Assembly (NCBI RefSeq): GCF_000189255.1
Contig: NZ_AEVS01000070.1
Span: 1-61,915, forward strand
Direction of reading: 5' to 3'
Source of the DNA: Vibrio brasiliensis LMG 20546
GTDB taxonomy: Bacteria; Pseudomonadota; Gammaproteobacteria; Enterobacterales; Vibrionaceae
DNA: 61,915 bases
Both the position numbers and the translations under genes were made by a program. Position 1 is the stretch's first letter. The number at the start of each line of letters is the position of its first letter. A model generated the notes under the pieces. The model was given only the letters and a program-made list of their open reading frames with translations, was not told where the DNA came from and made no database searches. Positions 27,199-37,007 of the stretch are shown here, in pieces.

Positions 27199-28086
27199 AT
27201 GACGAAGAATATGATACAAGACCAAGCAAGCGGATTACGCCGCTTAACACAGCCTTCCTTAACTAAAGTTATTTCGGTAACTGGCGGTAAAGGCGGTGTT
27301 GGTAAATCAAATGTAACGTTGGGAATGGCTATCTCGATGGCTCGCCAAGGTAAGAAAGTCATGGTACTCGATGCGGACCTTGGTCTGGCAAATGTCGATG
27401 TAATGCTTGGCATTCGACCGAAAAAGAACCTTGGCCACGTTCTCGCAGGTGAGTGTGATCTGAAAGACGCGATTGTTGAAGGTCCGCATGGGATCAGAAT
27501 TATTCCAGCGACTTCTGGCACACAGGCGATGACAGAGTTATCACACGCACAGCATATCGGGTTGATTCGAGCGTTTGGTAGCCTTGAAGACGAAATGGAC
27601 GTGTTGCTGATTGATACGGCGGCAGGTATTTCGGACATGGTAGTGAGCTTCTCACGAGCAGCGCAAGATGTGGTTATCGTGGTTTGTGATGAGCCAACAT
27701 CGATCACGGATGCTTATGCTTTAATTAAACTATTGAGCAAAGAGCATCAGGTTCAACGATTTAAAATTGTTGCAAATATGGTCAGAAGCTACCGAGAAGG
27801 CAGAGAATTGTTCGCAAAGTTGACCTTGGTCACAGAGCGATTCTTGAATGTGAGCCTTGAGCTCGTAGCATGTATTCCGTTGGATGATAAAGTTAGACAA
27901 GCAGTTAAAAAGCAAAAGATTGTTGTCGACGCATTTCCAAGATCTCCTGCGGCATTAGCAATTGGTTCATTGGCAAGTAAAGCATTAACCTGGCCAATCC
28001 CTAAAACACCGAGTGGACATCTTGAGTTTTTTGTCGAACGCTTACTAAATAGACCAGAGATGTTAGAGGAACCATTTGGTGAATAA
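27199..28086 (+). CDS. flhG: Flagellar number regulator FlhG, MinD/ParA-like ATPase
   Basis: 295 residues. The deviant Walker A motif GGKGGVGKSN lies near residues 29-38, with LDADLGLANVDVMLG after it. The N-terminal MIQDQASGLRRL matches the DQAxGLR motif that activates FlhF GTPase. FlhG limits polar flagella to one by restraining FlhF and the master regulator FlrA. I chose the ATG at 27199; upstream in-frame starts lie within flhF. It overlaps fliA by eight bases. Confidence 0.95.
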   Translation: MTKNMIQDQASGLRRLTQPSLTKVISVTGGKGGVGKSNVTLGMAISMARQGKKVMVLDADLGLANVDVMLGIRPKKNLGHVLAGECDLKDAIVEGPHGIRIIPATSGTQAMTELSHAQHIGLIRAFGSLEDEMDVLLIDTAAGISDMVVSFSRAAQDVVIVVCDEPTSITDAYALIKLLSKEHQVQRFKIVANMVRSYREGRELFAKLTLVTERFLNVSLELVACIPLDDKVRQAVKKQKIVVDAFPRSPAALAIGSLASKALTWPIPKTPSGHLEFFVERLLNRPEMLEEPFGE

Positions 28087-28813
28087 GGCGTTGACCTATG
28101 AACAGTACGCTAATCAAAACAGCCAGCGAGCATTTTTAGAAAAATACTCAGTGTTGGTGAAGCGTATTGCTCATCACTTGCTAGGGCGATTACCTCCGAG
28201 CGTGCAGGTAGAAGACCTTATTCAAGCGGGCATGATTGGATTGCTTGAAGCCCAAAAAAACTACGATGGTAGTAAAGGGGCGAGTTTTGAAACCTATGCA
28301 GGTATTCGGATTCGTGGTGCTATGCTTGATGATATTCGCCGAGGCGATTGGGTTCCCCGTTCGGTACACAAGCATAACCGTGAGGTGAGCCAAGCGATAT
28401 CTGAATTGGAAGGTCAGCTAAATCGTGATCCCAGTGATGCAGAAGTTGCACAGCACATGGGAATTAGCCTTGAGCAATACCATACAATATTAACGGATAT
28501 TAACTGTTCACGTCTGGTCGGAATTGAAGATCTCGGAGTGTCGGAAGACGTTATTTCCCCAGACGATCGTGATGAAGAGAATTTACCGTTTCAAGGTGTC
28601 GCTGATGAATATTTCCGCAAGGCCTTGATAGATTCCATTAAATCTCTGCCGGAGCGAGAAGCTTTAGTACTTTCGCTTTATTACGATGAAGAGTTAAACT
28701 TAAAAGAAATCGGCGAGGTAATTGGTGTTAGCGAGTCACGCGTTAGCCAAATACTAAGCCAATCAATGCAGCGTCTACGCACAAAGTTGAGTGCCTGGAC
28801 AAATAATGAGTAA
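28079..28813 (+). CDS. fliA: Flagellar sigma factor FliA (sigma-28)
   Basis: 244 residues. Region 2 (ARNxA-like LVKRIAHHLLGRLPPSVQVEDLIQAG) and region 4 (PEREALVLSLYYDEELNLKEIGEVIGVSESRVSQI) are clear. FliA directs RNA polymerase to late flagellar genes and is held by FlgM until hook completion. It starts with GTG at 28079 inside the end of flhG, so translation is probably coupled. Confidence 0.96.
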   Translation: MNKALTYEQYANQNSQRAFLEKYSVLVKRIAHHLLGRLPPSVQVEDLIQAGMIGLLEAQKNYDGSKGASFETYAGIRIRGAMLDDIRRGDWVPRSVHKHNREVSQAISELEGQLNRDPSDAEVAQHMGISLEQYHTILTDINCSRLVGIEDLGVSEDVISPDDRDEENLPFQGVADEYFRKALIDSIKSLPEREALVLSLYYDEELNLKEIGEVIGVSESRVSQILSQSMQRLRTKLSAWTNNE

Positions 28814-28846
28814 AAATCACTGATCTCGAACTCAGTGGAGGCAATT

Positions 28847-29227
28847 TTGAATAAAAACATGAAGATCCTTATTGTTGATGATTTCTCAACAATGCGCCGT
28901 ATCGTTAAGAACCTACTTCGTGATTTGGGTTTCAATAATACCCAAGAAGCGGATGACGGCTTAACGGCGTTACCTATGCTAAAAAAAGGTGAGTTCGACT
29001 TCGTCGTGACAGACTGGAATATGCCAGGTATGCAAGGTATTGACCTTCTCAAGCATATTCGAGCTGACGATGAGCTAAAACACCTGCCAGTGCTTATGAT
29101 CACGGCGGAAGCAAAACGTGAGCAAATCATTGAAGCTGCTCAAGCGGGCGTTAACGGTTACATCGTTAAGCCGTTCACAGCTGCAACACTAAAAGAAAAA
29201 CTAGATAAGATTTTTGAGCGTTTATAG
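28847..29227 (+). CDS. cheY: Chemotaxis response regulator CheY
   Basis: 126 residues. A stand-alone receiver domain with acidic pocket D11-D12, phospho-acceptor D56 (VVTDWNMPG), Thr/Ala switch in MITAEAKRE and Lys in VKPF. Phospho-CheY binds the flagellar motor switch; this type corresponds to V. cholerae CheY3. I favour the TTG at 28847 because GGAGG lies five bases upstream. The GTG at 28835 would overlap that site, and the ATG at 28859 is too far from it. Confidence 0.93.
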   Translation: MNKNMKILIVDDFSTMRRIVKNLLRDLGFNNTQEADDGLTALPMLKKGEFDFVVTDWNMPGMQGIDLLKHIRADDELKHLPVLMITAEAKREQIIEAAQAGVNGYIVKPFTAATLKEKLDKIFERL

Positions 29228-29265
29228 TCAAGGAATTGACTTAGGATGCAAAAGGCCAATTCAGA

Positions 29266-29985
29266 ATGATTTCATTAGAACAGGCAAAACAACTCGTCGA
29301 GCTATTAGAAGATGGTCAGCAACAGGAAGCCGACCTTCTTGTAAAAGACATATACCAAAATGCCTCCAATCCAATGCTACAAGAGATTGGGGAGTTGACT
29401 CGAGACTTACATGAGTCGATCAAGCATTTTAGTGTCGATGATCGTATGAGTGAGATCGCCAATGACGAAATCCCAGATGCAAGGGATCGCCTCCAATACG
29501 TCATTGACAAGACCGAAGTCGCCGCGAACAAAACAATGGACGCAGTCGATCGCTGTATGCCAATTGCAGATAACCTACATGAAGGGCTTCTGCAAGTTCG
29601 TCCTCAATGGAATGAACTCATGCATGGTCGAATTGAGCTTGCTGAATTCAAGGCACTGTGTCACCGAATCGATGATCTGCTCGGTGAAGTTGAGGGCGAT
29701 AGCTCTGAGCTGAGAGGGCAGCTGACAGAGATTCTAATGGCTCAAGACTTTCAAGATCTCACCGGACAGATTATTCGTCGCGTGATTACCTTAGTCAACG
29801 AAGTCGAAGGTAGGCTAGTCGAGATTTTGACCGCATTTGGCTCTAGCCAATTAGAAGAAAGCGCTAATAACAAGAAAAAAGCATCGATTGACCCTGAGGG
29901 GCCAATCCTTAACCCTCAAGAAAGGGATGATGCAGTATCATCACAAGACGAAGTCGACGACTTACTCTCAAGTCTTGGGTTTTAG
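29266..29985 (+). CDS. cheZ: CheY phosphatase CheZ
   Basis: 239 residues. A long helical hairpin domain contains the catalytic glutamine in LMAQDFQDLTGQIIRR. A flexible tail ends with the CheY-binding peptide VDDLLSSLGF. CheZ removes phosphate from CheY and so shortens reversals. It sits between cheY and cheA, nine bases from the latter. Confidence 0.95.
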   Translation: MISLEQAKQLVELLEDGQQQEADLLVKDIYQNASNPMLQEIGELTRDLHESIKHFSVDDRMSEIANDEIPDARDRLQYVIDKTEVAANKTMDAVDRCMPIADNLHEGLLQVRPQWNELMHGRIELAEFKALCHRIDDLLGEVEGDSSELRGQLTEILMAQDFQDLTGQIIRRVITLVNEVEGRLVEILTAFGSSQLEESANNKKKASIDPEGPILNPQERDDAVSSQDEVDDLLSSLGF

Positions 29986-29994
29986 AGGTAACAT

Positions 29995-32211
29995 ATGAGC
30001 TACGATTTAGACGAAGACATTCTTCAGGACTTTTTAGTCGAAGCCGGAGAGATCCTAGAACTTCTCTCGGAGCAGTTGGTTGAACTAGAGAACAACCCTG
30101 AAGACAAAGATCTATTAAACGCCATTTTCCGTGGCTTCCATACTGTTAAAGGTGGCGCGGGCTTCCTGTCGTTGACTGAGCTTGTAGATACGTGTCACGG
30201 TGCGGAAAACGTGTTTGATATTTTGCGTAATGGCCAGCGTCAAGTAAGCGCCAGCCTTATGGACACGATGCTTAAAGCACTGGACACCGTTAATGAACAG
30301 TTTCAAGCCGTGCAAGATCGTGAGCCATTACCCCGCGCAGAACAAGACCTTCTTGATGAACTACACCGCTTAAGCAGCCCTGAGTCAGCAGACGAGGCCG
30401 TTGCCGAAGCACCTCCTGTCGTTGAAGAGCCAGTCGCCGCAGAGCCTGTTATTCCAGAGCCTGTGGTAGAAACACCAGCTGAGCAAACCAGCGTCTCTGC
30501 TGGCTCTATTGATGAAATTACCCAAGACGAATTCGAGAAGCTGCTCGATGAGCTTCATGGTTCAGGAACTGCACCAGGTGCTTCTAGCGCTGCAAGTCCT
30601 GCTCCGGCTGCACCTGCTCCAGCTGCCAGCGCAGATATGAGCGGTGATATTACCGATGATGAGTTTGAGAAGCTGCTTGATGAACTGCACGGCGTAGGTA
30701 AAGCTCCGGGAGAGAACGAAGCTGAGGCTCCGACTCCTCCTCCAGCGCCTGCTGCTCCGGCAGCACCTGCAGCAGGATCGGCTGATAGCGATTTAATGAC
30801 TGATGAAGAGTTTGAGAAGTTACTCGACGACCTTCATGGCTCAGGTAAAGGCCCTTCAGTAGAAGAGCTAGAGGCTGCGACTAAACCTGCCGCAGCTAAC
30901 CCGCCACCGGCTCCTGAAGCAAAACCAGCGCCAGCCCCACAACCTGCTGTGGCGACTGCTCCTAAAGAACAACCTAAGCCGCCAGCGAAGAAAGAAGCGT
31001 CTCCGCCAGCCGCTCAGGCGAAGAAACCACAAGCGGAAGCGACTGTTCGTGTTGATACCTCAACGCTTGACACCATTATGAATATGGTTGGTGAGCTGGT
31101 ATTGGTTCGTAACCGACTGCTCAGCTTAGGTCTGAACAGCAATGATGAAGAAATGTCAAAAGCTGTCGCTAACCTGGACGTTGTTACTGCTGACCTTCAG
31201 GGCGCAGTAATGAAAACGCGTATGCAGCCAATCAAGAAAGTGTTTGGCCGTTTCCCTCGCGTGGTTCGAGATCTGGCTCGTAGCCTGAACAAAGACATTA
31301 CGCTTGAAATGCGTGGTGAAGATACTGATCTGGATAAAAACCTCGTTGAGGCACTAGCGGATCCACTCATTCACTTAGTTCGTAACTCTGTTGACCACGG
31401 TATCGAAATGCCAGAAGCCCGTGTTGCTTCAGGTAAATCCAGAACCGGTAAAGTCATTCTTTCCGCATCTCAGGAAGGCGACCATATTGAACTGGCTATC
31501 GTTGATGATGGCGGCGGTATGGATCCAGATAAACTCCGTGGTATCGCAGTTAAACGCGGCATCATGGATGAAGATGCAGCGTCACGTCTGACAGACAAAG
31601 AGTGTTTCAACCTAATCTTTATGCCTGGTTTCTCAAGTAAAGAGCAGATTTCGGATATCTCAGGTCGTGGTGTAGGTATGGACGTTGTGAAAACTGCGAT
31701 CAATACCCTTAACGGCTCGATCGATATCGACTCTGAAATGGGTAAAGGAACCAAGATTACCATCAAGGTACCTCTGACTCTGGCAATCCTACCAACTCTA
31801 ATGGTTGGTGTAGCAGGGCACCCATTCGCTTTACCACTGGCAAGTGTTAATGAAATCTTCCACTTAGATCTGAGTCGCACCAACGTAGTAGATGGTCAGT
31901 TAACCATTATCGTACGTGAAAAATCGATACCACTTTTCTATCTGCAAAACTGGTTGGCACCTCGTGCTGGTCAGGTAGAACTGCGCAAAGGCCACGGCCA
32001 TGTTGTGATTGTTCAGATTGGTAGTCAGCGTGTTGGTTTTGTTGTTGACACCTTGATAGGTCAAGAAGAAGTCGTGATTAAACCTCTAGATAATCTGTTG
32101 CAAGGAACGCCAGGTATGGCGGGTGCGACAATCACAAGTGATGGTCACATTGCATTGATTCTGGATGTACCTGATTTGCTTAAGCAGTATGCTGCTGCTT
32201 CTCGAATCTAA
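29995..32211 (+). CDS. cheA: Chemotaxis histidine kinase CheA
   Basis: 738 residues. P1 carries the phospho-acceptor His49 ([14 protein letters not shown]). A long Ala/Pro-rich region (~140-350) replaces a normal P2 domain and holds three copies of an [11 protein letters not shown] motif (about residues 178, 222 and 267). Then come the P3 dimerisation, P4 ATPase ([35 protein letters not shown]) and P5 CheW-like domains. Vibrio CheA uses this linker as the LID region that binds ParP for polar localisation, which the three repeats fit. It phosphorylates CheY and CheB. Confidence 0.96.
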   Translation: MSYDLDEDILQDFLVEAGEILELLSEQLVELENNPEDKDLLNAIFRGFHTVKGGAGFLSLTELVDTCHGAENVFDILRNGQRQVSASLMDTMLKALDTVNEQFQAVQDREPLPRAEQDLLDELHRLSSPESADEAVAEAPPVVEEPVAAEPVIPEPVVETPAEQTSVSAGSIDEITQDEFEKLLDELHGSGTAPGASSAASPAPAAPAPAASADMSGDITDDEFEKLLDELHGVGKAPGENEAEAPTPPPAPAAPAAPAAGSADSDLMTDEEFEKLLDDLHGSGKGPSVEELEAATKPAAANPPPAPEAKPAPAPQPAVATAPKEQPKPPAKKEASPPAAQAKKPQAEATVRVDTSTLDTIMNMVGELVLVRNRLLSLGLNSNDEEMSKAVANLDVVTADLQGAVMKTRMQPIKKVFGRFPRVVRDLARSLNKDITLEMRGEDTDLDKNLVEALADPLIHLVRNSVDHGIEMPEARVASGKSRTGKVILSASQEGDHIELAIVDDGGGMDPDKLRGIAVKRGIMDEDAASRLTDKECFNLIFMPGFSSKEQISDISGRGVGMDVVKTAINTLNGSIDIDSEMGKGTKITIKVPLTLAILPTLMVGVAGHPFALPLASVNEIFHLDLSRTNVVDGQLTIIVREKSIPLFYLQNWLAPRAGQVELRKGHGHVVIVQIGSQRVGFVVDTLIGQEEVVIKPLDNLLQGTPGMAGATITSDGHIALILDVPDLLKQYAAASRI

Positions 32212-32234
32212 TCGCGGGATATAGAAGGACAAAT

Positions 32235-33347
32235 ATGGCGATCAAAGTATTAGTAGTTGATGATTCGAGTTTCTTCCGTCGTCGAGTGAGTGAAATTATT
32301 AACTCTGAAGCGCGGTTGGAGGTCATCGATGTTGCCACTAATGGTAAGGAAGCGGTTGAAAAAGCGCTAACCATCAAGCCTGACGTCATAACGATGGACA
32401 TTGAGATGCCGGTAATGGACGGCATCACCGCCGTTAGAGAAATCATGGCCAAGAGCCCTGTGCCAATCTTAATGTTCTCATCGTTGACCCATGATGGCGC
32501 GAAAGCGACTCTGGATGCTCTTGAAGCGGGTGCGTTGGACTTCTTACCGAAGAAATTTGAAGATATCGCACGTAACCGCGACGAAGCAGTCACTCTACTG
32601 CAGCAACGAGTTATTCAGATAGCCTCCAAGCGTGCTTCGATGCGTCGTGCTATTTCAAGACCAGCGCCGACACAGACAACACCGCAAACGGCAGGTCGAA
32701 CGCCAACGCGTCCGACCCCAGCACCTGCTGCGCGACCATCTGTGGCAACAAGATTCAAAGCAACGGGTAAAAAATACCAGTTAACAGCCATTGGTACATC
32801 AACAGGTGGCCCGGTGGCGCTGCAGAAGATATTGACTAAGCTTCCTGCTAACTATCCTCATCCTATCGTGCTGATTCAGCACATGCCTGCGACCTTTACT
32901 GCTGCTTTTGCAAGTCGACTGAACTCATTGTGTAAGATTCAGGTTAAAGAAGCGGAAGATGGCGATGTGCTTAAGCCCGGTGTCGCTTATTTAGCTCCGG
33001 GTGGCAAGCAGATGATGATTGATGGACGCCCGGGTTCTGCCAAGTTACGAATTATCGATGGTGGCGAGCGCATGAACTACAAACCATGTGTCGACGTTAC
33101 CTTTGGTAGCGCAGCTAAGATTTACTCTAACCAAGTGTTATCTATGGTACTGACGGGCATGGGAGCAGATGGTCGTGAAGGTGCACGTATGCTTAAAGGT
33201 GCCGGCGCGACGATTTGGGCTCAAGACGAAGATAGCTGTGTTGTTTATGGCATGCCACAAGCCGTTGCAAAAGCGGGTCTCTCGACAGAGGACTTACCGC
33301 TGGATCGAATTGCTGAGCGTATGTTAGTCGAAGTCGGTCTAGCATAG
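32235..33347 (+). CDS. cheB: Chemotaxis protein methylesterase CheB
   Basis: 370 residues. A receiver domain (D55 in [10 protein letters not shown]) is joined by a Pro/Thr-rich linker (~residues 137-175) to the methylesterase domain. The catalytic triad is expected at Ser of IGTSTGGP, His of IQHMP and Asp of TGMGADG. CheB removes methyl groups from chemoreceptors for adaptation. It lies 24 bases after cheA. Confidence 0.96.
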   Translation: MAIKVLVVDDSSFFRRRVSEIINSEARLEVIDVATNGKEAVEKALTIKPDVITMDIEMPVMDGITAVREIMAKSPVPILMFSSLTHDGAKATLDALEAGALDFLPKKFEDIARNRDEAVTLLQQRVIQIASKRASMRRAISRPAPTQTTPQTAGRTPTRPTPAPAARPSVATRFKATGKKYQLTAIGTSTGGPVALQKILTKLPANYPHPIVLIQHMPATFTAAFASRLNSLCKIQVKEAEDGDVLKPGVAYLAPGGKQMMIDGRPGSAKLRIIDGGERMNYKPCVDVTFGSAAKIYSNQVLSMVLTGMGADGREGARMLKGAGATIWAQDEDSCVVYGMPQAVAKAGLSTEDLPLDRIAERMLVEVGLA

Positions 33348-33356
33348 AGGTCATTC

Positions 33357-34133
33357 ATGATTGTATGGAGCATAGCAAACCAAAAGGGTGGTGTTGGTAA
33401 AACAACGACAACTATCACGCTTGCTGGTTTGCTAAGTAAACAAGGCAAAAGGGTACTACTGGTAGATACCGACCCTCACGCCTCACTGACCACTTACCTT
33501 GGCTACGATTCCGATAGTGTTGCGACAAGCTTATTCGATCTGTTCCAGCTCAAAGAGTACACGGAACAGAGCGTTATGCCTCTGGTGATGAAGTCAGATA
33601 TCGAAGGTATTGATCTGATCTCTGCGCACATGTCTTTAGCAACATTAGACCGGGTTATGGGTAATCGTAGCGGTATGGGGTTGATCCTTAAGCGCGCTTT
33701 ACTCGCGATCAAAGGTCACTATGATTACGTGCTGATTGACTGTCCACCGATCCTTGGTGTGATGATGGTTAATGCTCTTGCTGCCAGCGACCGCATTCTG
33801 ATTCCAGTGCAGACAGAGTTTCTTGCTATGAAAGGCCTGGAACGAATGGTACGTACGTTGGCAATTATGCAGAAGTCGCGTAATAAGTCGTTTAACGTCA
33901 CCATAGTTCCGACTATGTATGACAAACGCACGCGAGCGTCGCTACAGACGTTACAGCAACTAAAGAAAGATTACCCAAGTCAGGTTTGGTCGTCTGCGGT
34001 GCCAATTGATACCAAGTTCAGAGATGCTAGCTTGAAACACTTACCTGTATCGCATTTCGCGTCAGGTAGCCGTGGAGTATTTGCTTACAAGCAGTTGCTG
34101 ATTTATTTAGAGAGGTTGGCTATCGATGACTAA
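33357..34133 (+). CDS. parC: ParA-like ATPase ParC for chemotaxis array positioning
   Basis: 258 residues. The deviant Walker A NQKGGVGKTTTT is at residues 7-18 and LLVDTDPHASLT follows. Orphan ParA proteins at this place in Vibrio chemotaxis operons (named ParC) recruit signalling arrays to the cell pole through HubP. There is no ParB next to it, which fits. This is not the topoisomerase subunit of the same symbol. It overlaps parP by eight bases. Confidence 0.92.
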   Translation: MIVWSIANQKGGVGKTTTTITLAGLLSKQGKRVLLVDTDPHASLTTYLGYDSDSVATSLFDLFQLKEYTEQSVMPLVMKSDIEGIDLISAHMSLATLDRVMGNRSGMGLILKRALLAIKGHYDYVLIDCPPILGVMMVNALAASDRILIPVQTEFLAMKGLERMVRTLAIMQKSRNKSFNVTIVPTMYDKRTRASLQTLQQLKKDYPSQVWSSAVPIDTKFRDASLKHLPVSHFASGSRGVFAYKQLLIYLERLAIDD

Positions 34134-35166
34134 CCACTCATCGCTTTCAAGCGAACAGGCGCTAGATGATTACTTCTCTGCTCTACTTGAAGAGGGCATT
34201 GATGGCGATGAACAAGAACTGGAAGTTCAGGAAGCGGCTTTGTCTGTTGTACCAGACCAAGAGCCCGAGCTTGAGTCGCTAGAGCTTGAACCTTTAGTTC
34301 AGTCGGTAGATGAAAAAAGCTACTACCAATTTCCAACTGAAGAGATTGAAGTACCAAAGCTAGACGACGTAGAGCGTCTGCTTAAACAACTGGAGTCGAC
34401 CAACCCTGTTGCTGAGTTAGAGCTCGAAGAGGTGATGGAGCAGAATACGGCGAACATCGCTCAGGTTCAAACTAAGCCACAGGTTGAAGAAATTCAGGAA
34501 TGGGATGTTGAAGAGCCTGCGGTAGAGGTCGTTACTGAACCAGAGGTTGTTGCTGAACAAGTTATCGAGCTCCCTGAAGTAGAAATTGTCGAGCCGCAAG
34601 TTGAAATCGAACAACCTCAGGTTGATGTTGAGGTAGAGATTGCGGTAGAGGCTGAACCTGAGTTAGAGACTCAGGCTGGCGACAGCGGAATCGGAGTCTG
34701 GCAATCAACTCAGCGTGAAACTGATTTTCAGGTGCTCTACTTTGATGTCAATGGTGTGACCTTTGCTGTTCCCCTTGATGAGCTGGGTGGCATTCACCGC
34801 ATTGCTGAGATGAATCACCTTATTGGTCGCCCGGACTGGTATTTGGGGTTACAGACCAGTCGTGAAGCTCAGCTAGATGTTGTCGACACAGCAAAATGGG
34901 TGATGGCTGAAAAGCTGCTCGACGATAGTTACAAAGAGAATTACCAGTACATTGTAATGCTCGGTGAAAGTATGTGGGGGCTTGCCTCAACAGAGCTTAA
35001 AGGTACTGAGTCACTCAACCCAAATATGGTTCGCTGGCGAGAAACAGCAGGCAAACGCCCTTGGCTCGCTGGGATGGTTACAGAAAAAATGTGTGCTTTG
35101 ATCCACGTTGAAGCATTGATAGCTATGCTTAATGCAGGGCTTGATGTCAAAGCACTAGATAGTTAG
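34126..35166 (+). CDS. parP: ParP, array-tethering protein with CheW-like domain
   Basis: 346 residues. The N-terminal ~190 residues are acidic and rich in Glu, Val and Pro (tandem VEIVEPQVEIEQPQ patterns). The C-terminal ~140 residues form a CheW-like domain (starting near TDFQVLYFDVNGVTFAVPLD). ParP joins ParC to CheA and receptors and keeps CheA in the array. Its start lies within the end of parC, and cheW follows after 37 bases. Confidence 0.9.
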   Translation: MTNHSSLSSEQALDDYFSALLEEGIDGDEQELEVQEAALSVVPDQEPELESLELEPLVQSVDEKSYYQFPTEEIEVPKLDDVERLLKQLESTNPVAELELEEVMEQNTANIAQVQTKPQVEEIQEWDVEEPAVEVVTEPEVVAEQVIELPEVEIVEPQVEIEQPQVDVEVEIAVEAEPELETQAGDSGIGVWQSTQRETDFQVLYFDVNGVTFAVPLDELGGIHRIAEMNHLIGRPDWYLGLQTSREAQLDVVDTAKWVMAEKLLDDSYKENYQYIVMLGESMWGLASTELKGTESLNPNMVRWRETAGKRPWLAGMVTEKMCALIHVEALIAMLNAGLDVKALDS

Positions 35167-35203
35167 AACATTTATGCCGATTTAGGCTTAGAGAGGATAA
35201 GGT

Positions 35204-35698
35204 ATGTCTCAAACTAATGAAGTAGAAGTAAGAAAAGAGCAGTCTAACGACGAAGTGCTTCAGTGGGTGACGTTCCAGCTAGAAGAAGAAACCTACGGCA
35301 TCAATGTAATGCAGGTTCGTGAAGTACTGCGTTACACTGAAATCGCGCCAGTACCAGGTGCACCTGATTACGTGCTAGGTATTATTAATCTACGTGGTAA
35401 CGTTGTTACGGTTATCGATACCCGCTCACGCTTTGGTCTGATGGAAGGTGAGATCACAGATAATACGCGTATCATCGTGATCGAATCAGAGCACCAGGTG
35501 ATTGGTATTCTGGTTGATAGCGTAGCTGAAGTGGTATACCTACGTTCATCTGAAATTGATACTACGCCAAGCGTTGGTACTGATGAAAGTGCTAAGTTCA
35601 TCCAAGGTGTAAGCAACCGTGATGGTAAGCTACTTATCCTGGTTGACCTGAACAAGCTACTGACAGATGAAGAATGGGATGAGATGGCTCACCTATAA
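35204..35698 (+). CDS. cheW: Chemotaxis coupling protein CheW
   Basis: 164 residues forming one CheW domain (QWVTFQLEEETYGINVMQVREVLRYTEIAPVPG... split here by normal family spacing; YVLGIINLRGNVVTVIDTR). It links CheA to chemoreceptors. The stop codon overlaps the next start by one base (TAATG). Confidence 0.96.
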   Translation: MSQTNEVEVRKEQSNDEVLQWVTFQLEEETYGINVMQVREVLRYTEIAPVPGAPDYVLGIINLRGNVVTVIDTRSRFGLMEGEITDNTRIIVIESEHQVIGILVDSVAEVVYLRSSEIDTTPSVGTDESAKFIQGVSNRDGKLLILVDLNKLLTDEEWDEMAHL

Positions 35699-36192
35699 TG
35701 GACACTAGTTGGATGACCAGTGCTCCGGTGGTTGCCGGAGCTTTAGCCTTAGTTCTATTAATATTAGGCTTAGTGTTATTACGACTAAAGCGTGGACAAA
35801 CACGCTCGTCTGAGCATCTTCGTCAACAGAATCGCCATTTAGATAAAGAGCTGCAGAAAACCAATAAACAGTTGCTCGAAGTCCGATCGGTAGTGGTTGG
35901 TCTGGGGCAGCGAGTCAGTGAGCAGCAAGATATCATTCAGCACTTGAATGAACGTATTACCGAATTAGAGCAGGCTGATAACGATGGCCGTCTCTATTCC
36001 AGAGCGAGTAAAATGGTTCAACTGGGTGCTGACGTCAACGAACTGATTGAAGAGTGCGAACTGCCTAAAGCTGAAGCAGAGCTCATGATGTCACTGCAAA
36101 ACAAGATAGCGGGTAAGGAAAAAATCCCACCGCTTGAGAGTAGTCCAGAGAGACAAAAGCTCGCAGCCAGAAAGCGCAGTGGCAGACGATAG
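35698..36192 (+). CDS. DUF2802 family membrane protein
   Basis: 164 residues. One N-terminal membrane helix (~residues 10-30), then a coiled coil (~35-95) and a small C-terminal domain (RASKMVQLGADVNELIEECELPKAEAELMMSL) typical of DUF2802. It is translationally coupled to cheW and is the last gene of the chemotaxis block, so a role in motility or array placement is possible but unproven. Confidence 0.8.
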   Translation: MDTSWMTSAPVVAGALALVLLILGLVLLRLKRGQTRSSEHLRQQNRHLDKELQKTNKQLLEVRSVVVGLGQRVSEQQDIIQHLNERITELEQADNDGRLYSRASKMVQLGADVNELIEECELPKAEAELMMSLQNKIAGKEKIPPLESSPERQKLAARKRSGRR

Positions 36193-36202
36193 ACCAAAGA
36201 TT

Positions 36203-36227
36203 AAAGTGCCTAAGGGCACTTTTTTTA
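36203..36227 (+). terminator. Rho-independent terminator of the chemotaxis block
   Basis: The stem AAAGTGCC with GGCACTTT around TAAG runs into seven T bases, 11 bases after the DUF2802 gene. Confidence 0.92.
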
Positions 36228-36326
36228 TGTCTGCTTGTAATCAATTAGTGGTATTTACTAAGAGTTATGCTTAATTATTAACAGATTCTTACTTAGTTTC
36301 GTGATTCGTATAGGTCTAATTCTGTT

Positions 36327-36355
36327 TTGACACGAAAAGGGTGTGGTAAGATACA
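36327..36355 (+). promoter_or_regulatory. Probable promoter of the ccm operon
   Basis: A perfect -35 TTGACA (36327-36332) is followed after 17 bases by GATACA (36350-36355), a poor -10. An alternative -10, TAAGAT, sits only 14 bases away. A GGGTGT/ACACCC inverted repeat (36339-36358) overlaps the -10 region and could be an operator. Confidence 0.45.
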
Positions 36356-36384
36356 CCCTCGTAGTTTACCTAGTGATCCCCCAA

Positions 36385-37005
36385 ATGTTAGAAGTATCTC
36401 AATTGACAGCGATAAGAGATGAAAGAATTCTCTTCGAATCATTGTCTTTTACTATTAATTCCGGTGAGTTAGTTCAAGTTGAAGGAAGAAATGGTACTGG
36501 CAAAACGACGCTGCTTCGTATTATTACCGGACTTGGCGATCGCGATAACGGTAGCATCAGCTGGAACGGCGAAAACATCGAGTCGAGCCGGGACTTATTT
36601 CATCAAGATTTGTTGTTTCTGGGTCACCAGACGGGGGTGAAGCGAGAACTGACTGCTTATGAGAATCTACGTTTCTATTTAAGTATTCATTCACGCAAGC
36701 CAGTTGATAAAAACACGATTTATAACGCTTTAACAAAAGTAGGCCTGGCTGGACGCGAAGACGTGCCTGTGGGACAACTATCTGCCGGCCAACAAAGACG
36801 TGTGGCATTAGCGAGATTATGGTTAAGCGATCACAAACTGTGGATCTTGGATGAACCTCTCACTGCAATTGACAAGCAGGGGGTTAAAGTCCTTGAGTCG
36901 CTGTTTTTGCAACATGCTGAAAGTGGCGGCATTGTTATGCTTACTACGCACCAGGACATGTTTGCTGACAACCCAAAACTTAGAAAAATTAAACTGGGTG
37001 ATTAA
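36385..37005 (+). CDS. ccmA: Heme exporter ATP-binding protein CcmA
   Basis: 206 residues. Walker A is GRNGTGKTT, the ABC signature is [14 protein letters not shown] and Walker B is [12 protein letters not shown]. CcmAB, with CcmC, D and E, frees holo-CcmE so that heme can be delivered to apocytochrome c. I chose the ATG at 36385 ([17 protein letters not shown]), which gives the normal CcmA length; the upstream frame overlaps the promoter. Confidence 0.96.
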   Translation: MLEVSQLTAIRDERILFESLSFTINSGELVQVEGRNGTGKTTLLRIITGLGDRDNGSISWNGENIESSRDLFHQDLLFLGHQTGVKRELTAYENLRFYLSIHSRKPVDKNTIYNALTKVGLAGREDVPVGQLSAGQQRRVALARLWLSDHKLWILDEPLTAIDKQGVKVLESLFLQHAESGGIVMLTTHQDMFADNPKLRKIKLGD

Positions 37006-37007
37006 CC

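Noticed and set aside
27123-27707. 194-codon minus-strand ORF inside flhG
   Set aside because: It is a long antisense shadow of a clearly coding gene, with no start signal.
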